From positions 169,474 to 233,473 of the forward strand of contig UQSF01000001.1 of assembly GCA_900543625.1 (NCBI GenBank): DNA of 64,000 bases. Direction: 5' to 3'. The translations under genes were made by a program, and so were the position numbers. Of the stretch, positions 1 through 6,963 are shown one piece after another. The notes under the pieces are model-generated. The model saw only the letters and a program-made list of their open reading frames with translations. It made no database searches and was not told the origin of the DNA. Position 1 is the stretch's first letter; each line of letters begins with the position of its first letter. This DNA is from an uncultured Eubacteriales bacterium (GTDB lineage Bacteria; Bacillota; Clostridia; Oscillospirales; Oscillospiraceae).

Positions 1-749
1 TCGTCTATTATACCGGCACGGGCAACAGCCGCTATGTTGCTCAGCGCTTCGCCGCCGCGCTCGGCGACGATCTGATCACCGCGAATGAATACATCAAAAA
101 TGACACGCCTGCCGCACTGCACTCCGACCGGCCGTGGGTGTTCGTCTCGCCGACCTACGGCTGGCAGATTCCGCACATCTTTGCCGATTTTCTGCGCCGC
201 GGCAGCTTCACCGGCAGCCGGGAGGCTTACTTTGTCATGACCTGCGGCACCGAGATCTGCAACGCCGGCAGCCGCATCGCGGCGCTGTGCGCGGACATCG
301 GACTCGATTACCGGGGCGTGCTGGAGGTCGTCATGCCGGAAAACTACGTCGCCATGTTCTACGTGCCGGGCGCGGAGGAGGCAGCGCAGATCATCGCGGC
401 GGCACAGCCGTCGATCGACCGCGGCATTGCCTGCGTGCAGCGCGGGGAAGCGTTCCCGGCGCCGAAGGTCGGCCTGCTCGATCGATTCAAGACCGGCCCG
501 GTGAACACGGTCTTTTATAAGTGGTTTGTCAAGTCCGGACCGTTCACGGTCTCGGATGCGTGCATCGGCTGCGGCAAGTGCGCGCTGAGCTGCCCGGTCA
601 ACGGCATCGACATCGTCGAGCGCCGCCCGCGCTGGAACGGCGCGTGCACGCACTGCATGGCCTGCATCTGCGGCTGCCCGGTCAACGCCATCGAGTACGG
701 ACGCAAGAGTCGGGGCAAGCCACGCTATCAGTGCCCGGAGTATAAATGA
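1..749 (+). CDS. EFR1-family ferrodoxin (flavodoxin plus 2x[4Fe-4S]), 5' partial
   Basis: The gene enters from the left edge; its reading frame starts at base 3, so the true start lies outside the window. The first visible residues hold a flavodoxin-type phosphate loop (YYTGTGNS), followed by a flavodoxin-like fold. The C-terminal 60 residues carry two complete [4Fe-4S] motifs, CIGCGKCALSCP and CTHCMACICGCP. This order, an FMN domain followed by a bacterial ferredoxin domain, is that of EFR1-type ferrodoxins, which are soluble electron carriers of anaerobes. The partner enzyme is not visible here. A bidirectional hairpin terminator follows the stop, so this is the last gene of its transcript. 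The family call is firm; the physiological role is not known from this sequence. Confidence 0.85.
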   Translation, partial: VYYTGTGNSRYVAQRFAAALGDDLITANEYIKNDTPAALHSDRPWVFVSPTYGWQIPHIFADFLRRGSFTGSREAYFVMTCGTEICNAGSRIAALCADIGLDYRGVLEVVMPENYVAMFYVPGAEEAAQIIAAAQPSIDRGIACVQRGEAFPAPKVGLLDRFKTGPVNTVFYKWFVKSGPFTVSDACIGCGKCALSCPVNGIDIVERRPRWNGACTHCMACICGCPVNAIEYGRKSRGKPRYQCPEYK

Positions 750-757
750 ATACAGCG

Positions 758-800
758 AAAAGCGAATCCCGCACCAGACAGCCGGTGCGGGGTTCGCTTT
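758..800. terminator. Bidirectional hairpin terminator between convergent genes
   Basis: An inverted repeat with arms AAAGCGAATCCCGCACC and GGTGCGGGGTTCGCTTT has an 8-base loop. A and T tracts flank the arms on both sides, so it can end transcripts from the ferrodoxin gene (+) and from the nitrilase pair (-). Confidence 0.8.
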
Positions 801-802
801 GT

Positions 803-1597
803 TTACAGATAGCATTCCGGCCGCCGCTGCCTGAGGTACGGGCGCTTGCGCTCGCGCCAGAGCCGCGCCTCGGCGAGGTCGAGCTCCTGCACGATGAGCC
901 GCTCGCGGTCGTCGGCCTTGCAGAGCACGTCGCCGCTCGGGTGCACGATGAGCGACTCACCGGAAAAGTCCATCCCGTCCTCGCGCCCCACGCGGTTGCA
1001 CATGGCGACGAAGATCTGGTTCTGCATCGCCTGCACGCGGATCTCCCACTCGAAGAGCTCCATGGGTTCGCTCTTCGTGTTCGCCGTCGGGATGATGACA
1101 AGATCCGCGCCCTTGAGCGCGCACGTGCGGATGCTCTCCGGCAGGTGCCGGTCGAAGCAGATCACGATGCCGACGCAGCCCCACGGCGTGTCGAACACGA
1201 GAAAGCCGTCCTCGGACGGGGTGTAATAGTCGCGCTCGTAAAACTGCGCCGCCTGCATGATGTGCACCATCTTGGCCACGCCCGCGCAAGTTCCCTCCGG
1301 CGTCAGCCAGAGGGAGGCATCATAGCGCTTTCCGTCCTGCTCGAGGTACATATTCGGCGAGAGATAGAGCCCGTGCGCCCGCGCCTTGTCCGCGAAGGCC
1401 TGTACCGTCGGACTACCCGCCGGAACGGCGTAGGCGTCCACGTTCCGGCCCGCATACTGTGGGAAAAACGGCGTGAGCTGCACCTCCGGGAAAAACAGCA
1501 GGTCGCTGCCCGCGGCGGCGTCGCAGAAGGCGAGAGATTTTTTCAGGTTTTCGTCCATGCTTCCGGTCATGGACATCTGCGCCATGGCAAGCTTCAT
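803..1597 (-). CDS. Carbon-nitrogen hydrolase (nitrilase superfamily amidase)
   Basis: A 264-residue single-domain nitrilase-superfamily protein. The catalytic triad can be placed: Glu38 in FFPEVQL, Lys109 in GVAKMVH and Cys147 in VICFDRHLPE. The family hydrolyses C-N bonds of amides or carbamoyl compounds in the cytoplasm; sequence style is nearest to the N-carbamoylputrescine amidase/aliphatic amidase branches, but the substrate cannot be read. The start has an AAGGAGCAAG-type ribosome site. It lies 13 bases after the stop of a second nitrilase-superfamily gene on the same strand, so the two are very likely co-transcribed and may act on related nitrogen compounds. Length is normal for the family. 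Confidence 0.85.
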   Translation of the reverse strand: MKLAMAQMSMTGSMDENLKKSLAFCDAAAGSDLLFFPEVQLTPFFPQYAGRNVDAYAVPAGSPTVQAFADKARAHGLYLSPNMYLEQDGKRYDASLWLTPEGTCAGVAKMVHIMQAAQFYERDYYTPSEDGFLVFDTPWGCVGIVICFDRHLPESIRTCALKGADLVIIPTANTKSEPMELFEWEIRVQAMQNQIFVAMCNRVGREDGMDFSGESLIVHPSGDVLCKADDRERLIVQELDLAEARLWRERKRPYLRQRRPECYL

Positions 1598-1610
1598 ACA
1601 CTTGCTCCTT

Positions 1611-2534
1611 TCATGCGTCCTGCACGGTCAGGTGCAGCACGTCCGGCCGTGCATAGTGTCCGCACACATCGAGCTCCATGCGGCTGGTGGGCACGAGATG
1701 CATATCAAGGTCGGCATAGAGGATGTCCTCCCGGTCCCACACCGGCTGCACGACATAGTGCCCGTAGGGGTCGACGATGCAGCTGCCGCCGCGGCAGGGG
1801 ATATCGCTCAGGCGCGCGATCTCATCCGGGCAGTGCAGCCCGGCGGGGTAGTCCGCGCGGTGAAAGACCATGTCGCAGTTGATGAAGTAGCACCGACCCT
1901 CGAGCGCGATGTGCTGCACGGTGGCCTGCCATTCGGGGTTGTCGTTCGTGTTCGGCGAGATGTAGAGCGTCACGCCCTTTTCATACAGCGCCGTGCGTGC
2001 CAGCGGCATATAGCTCTCCCAGCAGATGAGGCTGCCCATCGGCCCCCACGGCGTGTCCACGACCGGGAAATACCCGCGGTCGGCGTCGCCCCAGACCACG
2101 CGCTCCGCGCCCGTGGGCTTGAGCTTGCGGTGCACGGGCGCGAGCGTACCGTCCGGGCGGAAGATGAGGTTGGAATTATAGAGCGTGCCGGTCACGCCGT
2201 CGCGCTCCGATACACCGATGCTCACGTATGCGCCCGCGGCCTTTGCCGCCGCGGCGAGGCGCTCCGTCTCCGGACCGGGCACGACGATGGAGTTATCACA
2301 GTAAAGCTGCCAGTCGGCGCGTCCGGCTTCGCTGCGCGCGCCGACCGTGAAGCCGAAGGTCATGCCGTAGGGGTAGCCGGGGATGAACAGCTCCGGAAAC
2401 ACGATCAGCTCCGCGCCGCTGCGGGCACATTCCGCGATCAGGTGCACGGCCTTGTCCGTGCACGCGGTCTTGTCAAACAGCACCGGCGCCGCCTGCACGA
2501 CGGCGATGCGGCACGTCGGTTTGAGATCCTGCAT
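1611..2534 (-). CDS. Nitrilase-family hydrolase (nitrilase/cyanide-hydratase branch)
   Basis: 307 residues from the chosen start. The open frame extends upstream to 2618, but ATG at 2534 has a clean GGAGG site 7 bases before it and the protein then begins directly with the beta strand CRIAVVQAAP. The triad is visible: Glu48 (VFPELFIPGYP), Lys137 (HRKLKPT) and Cys171 (GSLICWESYMPLAR). The CWESYMPL context and the HRKLKPT loop are typical of true nitrilases, which convert a nitrile to a carboxylic acid and ammonia, rather than of simple amidases. It is the first gene of a two-gene operon with the next nitrilase-superfamily gene and has its own promoter. Substrate is unknown. Confidence 0.85.
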   Translation of the reverse strand: MQDLKPTCRIAVVQAAPVLFDKTACTDKAVHLIAECARSGAELIVFPELFIPGYPYGMTFGFTVGARSEAGRADWQLYCDNSIVVPGPETERLAAAAKAAGAYVSIGVSERDGVTGTLYNSNLIFRPDGTLAPVHRKLKPTGAERVVWGDADRGYFPVVDTPWGPMGSLICWESYMPLARTALYEKGVTLYISPNTNDNPEWQATVQHIALEGRCYFINCDMVFHRADYPAGLHCPDEIARLSDIPCRGGSCIVDPYGHYVVQPVWDREDILYADLDMHLVPTSRMELDVCGHYARPDVLHLTVQDA

Positions 2535-2570
2535 AGGTAAGCCTCCTTGCACTGGTACGTTTCTGTCCTT

Positions 2571-2599
2571 AAAATAACACGGTCCTGATAGGAATTCAA
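2571..2599 (-). promoter_or_regulatory. Sigma-A type promoter for the nitrilase pair
   Basis: Read on the minus strand: -35 TTGAAT (2599-2594), a spacer of exactly 17 bases and -10 TATTTT (2576-2571), about 37 bases before the ATG at 2534. Confidence 0.65.
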
Positions 2600-2604
2600 G
2601 ATGC

Positions 2605-2634
2605 AAAAACGCCCGCACACCGTGCGGGCGTTTT
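2605..2634. terminator. Hairpin terminator between cytX and the nitrilase operon
   Basis: Perfect arms AAAACGCCCGCAC and GTGCGGGCGTTTT with a 3-base loop. On the minus strand the hairpin is followed by TTTTTG, so it can stop transcripts coming from the thiamine operon before the nitrilase promoter. Confidence 0.8.
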
Positions 2635-2635
2635 C

Positions 2636-2853
2636 AGCAGCTTTTCAAAGACCTCGTAGCCTTTCGCCACCGGAGCGGCGAAAGAAAGTCCAATTATTTT
2701 CTTCGGCGACATGTGCGTCGAAGAAAATACCGCTCGGCTCGCAAACGTGCGCGCACGGCGCGTGCGCTGCAGCGAGCCGCGATCTTTTCAAACGAGAGCC
2801 CAACGCAGTGGGTCTCGTTTGAGCGTGTCAAACTCTGTTTGACGCGCAAAAAG
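2636..2853 (+). repeat. Hairpin-rich dispersed repeat, copy A
   Basis: This 220-base gene-free stretch is a chain of stem-loops: TTTCGCC...GGCGAAA (near 2655-2676), ATTTTCTTCG...CGAAGAAAAT (near 2694-2726), CGGCTCGC...GCGAGCCG (near 2732-2780), CAAACGAGA...TCTCGTTTG (near 2790-2822) and GTCAAAC...GTTTGAC (near 2829-2845). The first half aligns clearly with the repeat at 47127-47326, including the core CGGCGACATGTGCG. No protein is apparent. It lies downstream of cytX, between it and a strong terminator. It could be a mobile REP-like element or a structured transcript; neither is shown. Confidence 0.7.
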
Positions 2854-2855
2854 GC

Positions 2856-4028
2856 TCAGGCAGCCTTGGTCTTGTCGGGGACGAGCTTGTGCGCGATCAC
2901 GCACAGAAGCATCGTGGCGGCCATGTCGGGTAGCGTGTTGCCGACCGGGATGTCCACGTTCATGAGCACGCGGTAGAGCGCGAAGCCCAGCACCCAGACG
3001 ACGGCGTTGCACACGTCCAGCTTTCCGCGCGCGCCGCCGCGCCGGAGCAGGAAGAAGTCCGTGATCTGGATGGCGATCATCGGCGCGAACACCGAGCCGA
3101 TCAGGTACAGGAAGTTCGTGATGTCGTCCATCGGGAAGCAGATGGCGCAGATCGTGCCGATGACGGTCACGATGAGCGCGGCATATTTGCCGTTGATCTT
3201 CTTCGACAGGGACTCGGCGGAGATGCCGGCACTGTACGCATCGAGGAACGTCGTCGTGACGGTCGAGAGGATGAGGATGAGCAGCGCGGCCACGCCGAGA
3301 CCGGCCTTGACCATAATGAGCGCGATGTCGCCCTCACCGGTGAAGATGGCGGCGCCCATGCCGATGACGTACATCCAGCAGCTCACGACGCCGTAGGTCA
3401 GCGTGCTCGAGAGCGTGGCGGCAAAGGGCTTTTCGGCCTCGCGCGTGTAGTCGGAGATGAGCGGCAGCCACGACAGCGGCATGGCCACGGCCAGCTCGAC
3501 CGCCGCGCCGAAGCTCAGACTGTCGTCCGGCACCGTGACGGGTGTGCCGCCGCGGAATACCACCACGCACAGCACGATCGAGAGGATGAACAGCGCGGCC
3601 ATGGCGATCTTGTTGACCCAGCCGAGGTTCTTGATGCCGACGGCGATCCACACGACGATGAGCCCGCCGATGACCAGACACCATACCCATTTGCCGATGC
3701 CGAGCACGGTGTTCGTGGCGAGCGCGCCGTCATAGATCATGATCGACGTCCAGCCGACGAGCTGCAGCACGTTGAGCGCCGCGAAAAACAGGCAGCCGAT
3801 GCGGCCGAAGCTCAGCTCGACCGTGCCCATGGCGCTGAGGCCGGTGCGGCCGCCGATGAGTCCGGCGAAGAAAAACATCGCACAGCCGATGACGTGGCCG
3901 AGCAGGATGGCGAGCAGGCCCTTCGTGAAGCCGAGGGGCGCGAAATACGTGCCGGTGAGGATTTCGGCGATGGACACGGCCGCACCGAACCAGATGAGGC
4001 TGTTCTGGAAGCTGGACGTCTTTTTCAT
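2856..4028 (-). CDS. cytX: Putative hydroxymethylpyrimidine transporter CytX (NCS1 family)
   Basis: A 390-residue integral membrane protein with about twelve hydrophobic segments, starting FQNSLIWFGAAVSIAEILTG, which is the usual opening of CytX-type NCS1 nucleobase-cation symporters. CytX is the presumed importer of the thiamine pyrimidine precursor HMP and is repeatedly found under TPP riboswitches. Here it is the last gene of thiM-thiE-thiD-cytX, and its ATG overlaps the thiD stop (ATGA at 4028-4025). This context fits salvage of HMP, which ThiD then phosphorylates. Substrate assignment rests on family and context. Confidence 0.88.
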   Translation of the reverse strand: MKKTSSFQNSLIWFGAAVSIAEILTGTYFAPLGFTKGLLAILLGHVIGCAMFFFAGLIGGRTGLSAMGTVELSFGRIGCLFFAALNVLQLVGWTSIMIYDGALATNTVLGIGKWVWCLVIGGLIVVWIAVGIKNLGWVNKIAMAALFILSIVLCVVVFRGGTPVTVPDDSLSFGAAVELAVAMPLSWLPLISDYTREAEKPFAATLSSTLTYGVVSCWMYVIGMGAAIFTGEGDIALIMVKAGLGVAALLILILSTVTTTFLDAYSAGISAESLSKKINGKYAALIVTVIGTICAICFPMDDITNFLYLIGSVFAPMIAIQITDFFLLRRGGARGKLDVCNAVVWVLGFALYRVLMNVDIPVGNTLPDMAATMLLCVIAHKLVPDKTKAA

Positions 4029-4834
4029 CTTTCGGCCTCCTGACGGTATTCGGGCTTGAGGTCGAACGCGTGGTCCATCGGACCGGAGCCCGCGCCGAGG
4101 TCGAGCATGGCGGCCAGCGCGCCGGAGAGATACGCCTTCGCGCGCTGCACGGCCGTGTCAAGATCATAGCCCTTGGCGAGGTTTGCCGCGATCGTGCTCG
4201 AGAGCGTGCAGCCCGTGCCGTGGGTGTTGGGGTTGTCGATGCGCTTGCCGTTGAACCACGCATAGCCGCCGTCACGGTACAGGAGGTCGTTGGCGTCGTT
4301 GAGCCGGTGTCCGCCCTTGCACAGCACGGCGCAGCCGTAGCGCTCGCTGATGATCTTTCCGGCGGCGATCATGTCGTCGGGGGAGGTGATGGACAGTCCC
4401 GAGAGCACCTCTGCCTCCGGGATGTTGGGCGTGAGCACGGTGGCAAGCGGCAGCAGCCGCGCCTCGAGTGTGGCGATGGCGTCCTCCGAGATGAGGCGCG
4501 CACCGCTCGTGGCGACCATCACGGGGTCGACGACGATGTTCTTCGCCCCGTAGTGCTGCAGCCGCTCGGCAATGACCTCGATGAGGCCGGAGGATGCGAC
4601 CATGCCGATCTTCACCGCGTCGGGCCGGATGTCGGTAAAGACGCTGTCGATCTGCTGGGCGAGAAACTCCGGGGTCACTTCAAAAATACCCTGTACGCCG
4701 GTCGTGTTCTGGGCGGTCAGCGCCGTGATCGCACTCATGGCAAATACGCCATTCATGGTCATGGCTTTCAGATCGGCCTGAATACCGGCGCCTCCGCTGG
4801 AATCGCTTCCGGCGATCGTTAATGCTGTTTTCAT
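4025..4834 (-). CDS. thiD: Hydroxymethylpyrimidine/phosphomethylpyrimidine kinase ThiD
   Basis: 269 residues from ATG 4834, which is preceded by AAGGAG with good spacing; an upstream in-frame ATG at 4858 lacks such a site. The N-terminus MKTALTIAGSDSSGGAGIQADLK shows the ribokinase-like fold signature of ThiD (shown here as AGSDSSGGAGIQADLK) and the C-terminal anion-hole motif NPNTHGTGCTLSS is complete. ThiD phosphorylates HMP to HMP-P and HMP-PP in the cytoplasm, feeding ThiE. It is separated from thiE by about 100 bases that hold no gene, and overlaps cytX by 4 bases. No ThiC is visible, so HMP is probably supplied by salvage through CytX. Confidence 0.95.
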   Translation of the reverse strand: MKTALTIAGSDSSGGAGIQADLKAMTMNGVFAMSAITALTAQNTTGVQGIFEVTPEFLAQQIDSVFTDIRPDAVKIGMVASSGLIEVIAERLQHYGAKNIVVDPVMVATSGARLISEDAIATLEARLLPLATVLTPNIPEAEVLSGLSITSPDDMIAAGKIISERYGCAVLCKGGHRLNDANDLLYRDGGYAWFNGKRIDNPNTHGTGCTLSSTIAANLAKGYDLDTAVQRAKAYLSGALAAMLDLGAGSGPMDHAFDLKPEYRQEAER

Positions 4835-4935
4835 GTTCTGTCTCCTTTTCAGCATCAATTTTGTTGAGCGACAGAAAGTGGTGCCCCCGATCTGCCGCTG
4901 TTTTTATTTGTATCTGCGCCTGTGCGCAGAGGGGG

Positions 4936-5577
4936 TCAAAGCTCCAGCGCTGCACGCACGGCGGCCTTGAGCGCGCGCGTGGCGGCGGGGATGTCCGGCT
5001 GTGCGAAGATCGCGCTCACGACGGCGACACCGACGATGCCGCTGCCGGAAAGCCGGGCGACGTTGTCTCTCGTGATGCCGCCGATGGCAATGACGGGGAT
5101 GGACACGGCCGCGCAGATCTCGCGCAGAGTGTCATAGCTCACGGCGTTGGCGTCGGTCTTTGTCCCGGTCGGGAACACGGCGCCCACACCGAGATAGTCC
5201 GCGCCCTCGCGCTCGGCCAGCAGCGCATCCTCCACGGTCTGCGCCGACACGCCGAGGATCTTGTCCGGACCGATGAGTGCGCGCACTTTTCCGGCCGCCA
5301 TGTCGCTCTGGCCGACGTGCACGCCGTCGGCGTTCGTTTCGATGGCGAGCGCCACGTTGTCATCGAGCACGAACGGCACGCCGTACTGCCTGCACAGCGC
5401 CTTGAGCGCGACGGCCTCTTCCTTGAAGTGCGCCTCGTCGAGTTCCTTCTCGCGCAGCTGTAAAAACGTTGCGCCGCCCTGCAGCGCCTGCTCGGCCTGC
5501 TCGTAGAGCGTCTGGCCGTGCAGCCACGAGCGGTCGGTCACTGCATAGAGCAGCAGGGAAGTATTATCGCAGTTCAT
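4936..5577 (-). CDS. thiE: Thiamine phosphate synthase ThiE
   Basis: 213 residues, the usual size. The TIM-barrel motifs of ThiE are present: LQLREKELDE near residue 40, FVLDDNVALAIETNADGVHVGQSD near 70-92 (pyrophosphate site), LGVGAVFPTGTK near 130 and AIGGITRDNV near 165. The enzyme joins HMP-PP with hydroxyethylthiazole phosphate to give thiamine phosphate. Its start overlaps the 3' end of thiM by 14 bases, so the two are translationally coupled and both follow the TPP riboswitch. The 101-base gap to thiD contains one small GC hairpin (CTGCGC...GCGCAG) without a T tract. Confidence 0.95.
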   Translation of the reverse strand: MNCDNTSLLLYAVTDRSWLHGQTLYEQAEQALQGGATFLQLREKELDEAHFKEEAVALKALCRQYGVPFVLDDNVALAIETNADGVHVGQSDMAAGKVRALIGPDKILGVSAQTVEDALLAEREGADYLGVGAVFPTGTKTDANAVSYDTLREICAAVSIPVIAIGGITRDNVARLSGSGIVGVAVVSAIFAQPDIPAATRALKAAVRAALEL

Positions 5578-6394
5578 ATTTGGCTCCTTCCTCCAGCGTG
5601 TCGCCGGTCATGTTGCAGATCGCGTCGATGATGCGGTTGCGGTAGGTGCTGTTGCCGTCGCCGGGCTGCATATTCGCCCAGGCGATCTCACCCGCGAGAC
5701 CCATCATGCACACGGCGGCAGCCGCGGCTTCGAGCTTGTGCTCGGGGTTTGCAACGAGGAACGCCGTCGTCAGCGCCGAGAGCTGGCAGCCCGTGCCGGT
5801 GATGCGGCTCATCTCCGGGCGGCCGTTGCGGATGCACCAGCAGCGCTCGCCGTCGCTCACGAGGTCGATCGCGCCGGTCACGGCGATGATGCAGCCGGTC
5901 TGCTTGGCGAACGCCTTGACCAGCGCCACGCCGTCGTCGAGGTTTGCCTCCGTCACGGCATCGACCGCATCGGCGTCCACGCCCTTGGTCGTGCCGCTGC
6001 CGATGCAGAGGGTCTTGATCTCGGAGATGTTGCCGCGCACGGCGTCAAAGCGCACCTCGCGCATGAGGCGGTTGGCCGTGTCGGTGCGCAGACGGCTCGC
6101 ACCCGCGCCCACGGGGTCGAGCAGGACGATGTGCCCGAGGGCGTTTGCCTTCCTGCCGGCGAGGAACATGGAGGGGATGGTGTTTTTGTTGAGCGTGCCG
6201 ATGTTGATGTTCAGGCCGCCGCAGATGCTCGTGATGTCCTCGACATCGTCTGCGTCGTCGGACATGATCGGCGAGCCGCCGGCCGCCAGCAGGACGTTTG
6301 CGACGTCGTTGACGGTGACGTAGTTTGTGATGTTGTGCACGAGCGGCGTTTTCGCGCGCACGTTTTCCAGCATGGTCTTGAGCACTTGCTCCAT
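5564..6394 (-). CDS. thiM: Hydroxyethylthiazole kinase ThiM
   Basis: 276 residues from ATG 6394, chosen because GAAAGGAG stands 8 bases upstream; the frame opens further upstream to 6430 within the riboswitch terminator region. Motifs: PLVHNITNYVTVNDVAN near residue 20 (thiazole binding), MSDDADDVEDI near 45 and VTGAIDLVSDG plus ITGTGCQLSALTTAF (nucleotide/anion hole with catalytic Cys) near 170-215. ThiM phosphorylates 4-methyl-5-hydroxyethylthiazole, so the operon salvages both halves of thiamine. First gene of the operon and directly controlled by the upstream TPP riboswitch. Confidence 0.95.
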   Translation of the reverse strand: MEQVLKTMLENVRAKTPLVHNITNYVTVNDVANVLLAAGGSPIMSDDADDVEDITSICGGLNINIGTLNKNTIPSMFLAGRKANALGHIVLLDPVGAGASRLRTDTANRLMREVRFDAVRGNISEIKTLCIGSGTTKGVDADAVDAVTEANLDDGVALVKAFAKQTGCIIAVTGAIDLVSDGERCWCIRNGRPEMSRITGTGCQLSALTTAFLVANPEHKLEAAAAAVCMMGLAGEIAWANMQPGDGNSTYRNRIIDAICNMTGDTLEEGAKYELR

Positions 6395-6431
6395 AGGAAT
6401 GACTCCTTTCTTTTGCGGAAATGTCTGCATG

Positions 6432-6467
6432 AAAAAACAGCGGCGCCCGTAAAGAGTGCTGCTGTTG
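6432..6467 (-). terminator. Expression-platform terminator of the TPP riboswitch
   Basis: On the minus strand AACAGC...GCTGTT closes an inner GC stem (GCACTC/GGGCGC with one mismatch) and is followed by six T residues, then 30 bases to the thiM ribosome site. Its place between aptamer and start codon indicates transcriptional control: TPP binding would favour termination. Confidence 0.75.
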
Positions 6468-6483
6468 CGGTCCGGCAGTATGA

Positions 6484-6561
6484 ATCCCTACGTTGGCATT
6501 GTCCAAATCAGGTGTGCGGGTCTAAGCGGATGCTTACTCTCAGCCGAGCGGCTCCCCGTGT
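6484..6561 (-). ncRNA. TPP (THI-box) riboswitch aptamer
   Basis: On the minus strand the conserved THI-box pieces appear in order: GGGGAGCC..., GCTGAGA (6544-6538), GACCC, ACCTGAT and TTGGACAATGCCAACGTAGG ending near 6486. These match the two TPP-binding helical domains. It lies 90 bases upstream of thiM with a terminator between, and 12 bases after the -10 box of its promoter. Confidence 0.95.
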
Positions 6562-6572
6562 TTGTTCACTTC

Positions 6573-6601
6573 ATGATAGGACGAAACCGCCGGCTTGTCA
6601 A
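6573..6601 (-). promoter_or_regulatory. Sigma-A promoter of the thiamine salvage operon
   Basis: Minus strand TTGACA (6601-6596), 17-base spacer, TATCAT (6578-6573). A consensus -35 and near-consensus -10 directly before the riboswitch. Confidence 0.85.
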
Positions 6602-6642
6602 GGCAGGAATGTAAAATCTTCACCGCTTTGCGGCACGGGAAC

Positions 6643-6671
6643 TTTACACGGCTGCGGTTTTAGACTTTACA
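6643..6671 (+). promoter_or_regulatory. TTTACA direct repeat, upstream copy (candidate Pho-type box)
   Basis: TTTACAC occurs at 6643 and again at 6666, 23 bases apart (about two helical turns). The same spacing recurs at 6863/6886 and between the last two boxes before pstS (23491/23514). It lies 72 bases before the small leader ORF at 6738. Recognition by the PhoB/PhoP-type regulator is inference. Confidence 0.4.
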
Positions 6672-6737
6672 CGCGCTGTGTAAAACAGAGACGTGAGCTT
6701 GTAAGCGCCAAAATCTTGAATGTTACAGGAGGAAGAG

Positions 6738-6833
6738 ATGAACCATTCCAAACGCATCGGGTCCCGCCTGCTGCCGCCCGCGCTTTTTCGCATTTACTGC
6801 TGTATTTTGGTTGCAATCGGGCCTCCGGCATGA
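6738..6833 (+). CDS. 31-residue ORF with strong ribosome site, probably a decayed leader duplicate
   Basis: ATG at 6738 follows ACAGGAGGAAGAG, almost the same ribosome site as that of the phosphoesterase gene (ACAGGAGGAAGAA). The encoded peptide shares the string GSRLL and a following hydrophobic stretch with the signal peptide of that gene, and its upstream TTTACA pair is placed similarly (72 versus 78 bases). The simplest reading is an old tandem duplication of promoter, ribosome site and signal-peptide start, with the first copy now ending after 31 codons. It could be translated; no function is known. Confidence 0.35.
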   Translation: MNHSKRIGSRLLPPALFRIYCCILVAIGPPA

Positions 6834-6862
6834 TACAGTTAAGATGCCGTGTTACAGCTGCT

Positions 6863-6891
6863 TTTACACAAGGGCGGCTGCAAATTTTACA
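6863..6891 (+). promoter_or_regulatory. TTTACA direct repeat before the phosphoesterase gene
   Basis: TTTACA at 6863 and 6886, again 23 bases apart, with a possible -10 TACAGT at 6905. The rest of the 400-base gap 6562-6963 holds the thiamine promoter, the first repeat pair and the 31-codon ORF; nothing else was recognised. Confidence 0.4.
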
Positions 6892-6963
6892 CGGTGGGAA
6901 GGAATACAGTTGTGCGGCCCTGCGCCGCGCATATGTAGGAGACTATATTAACAGGAGGAAGAA

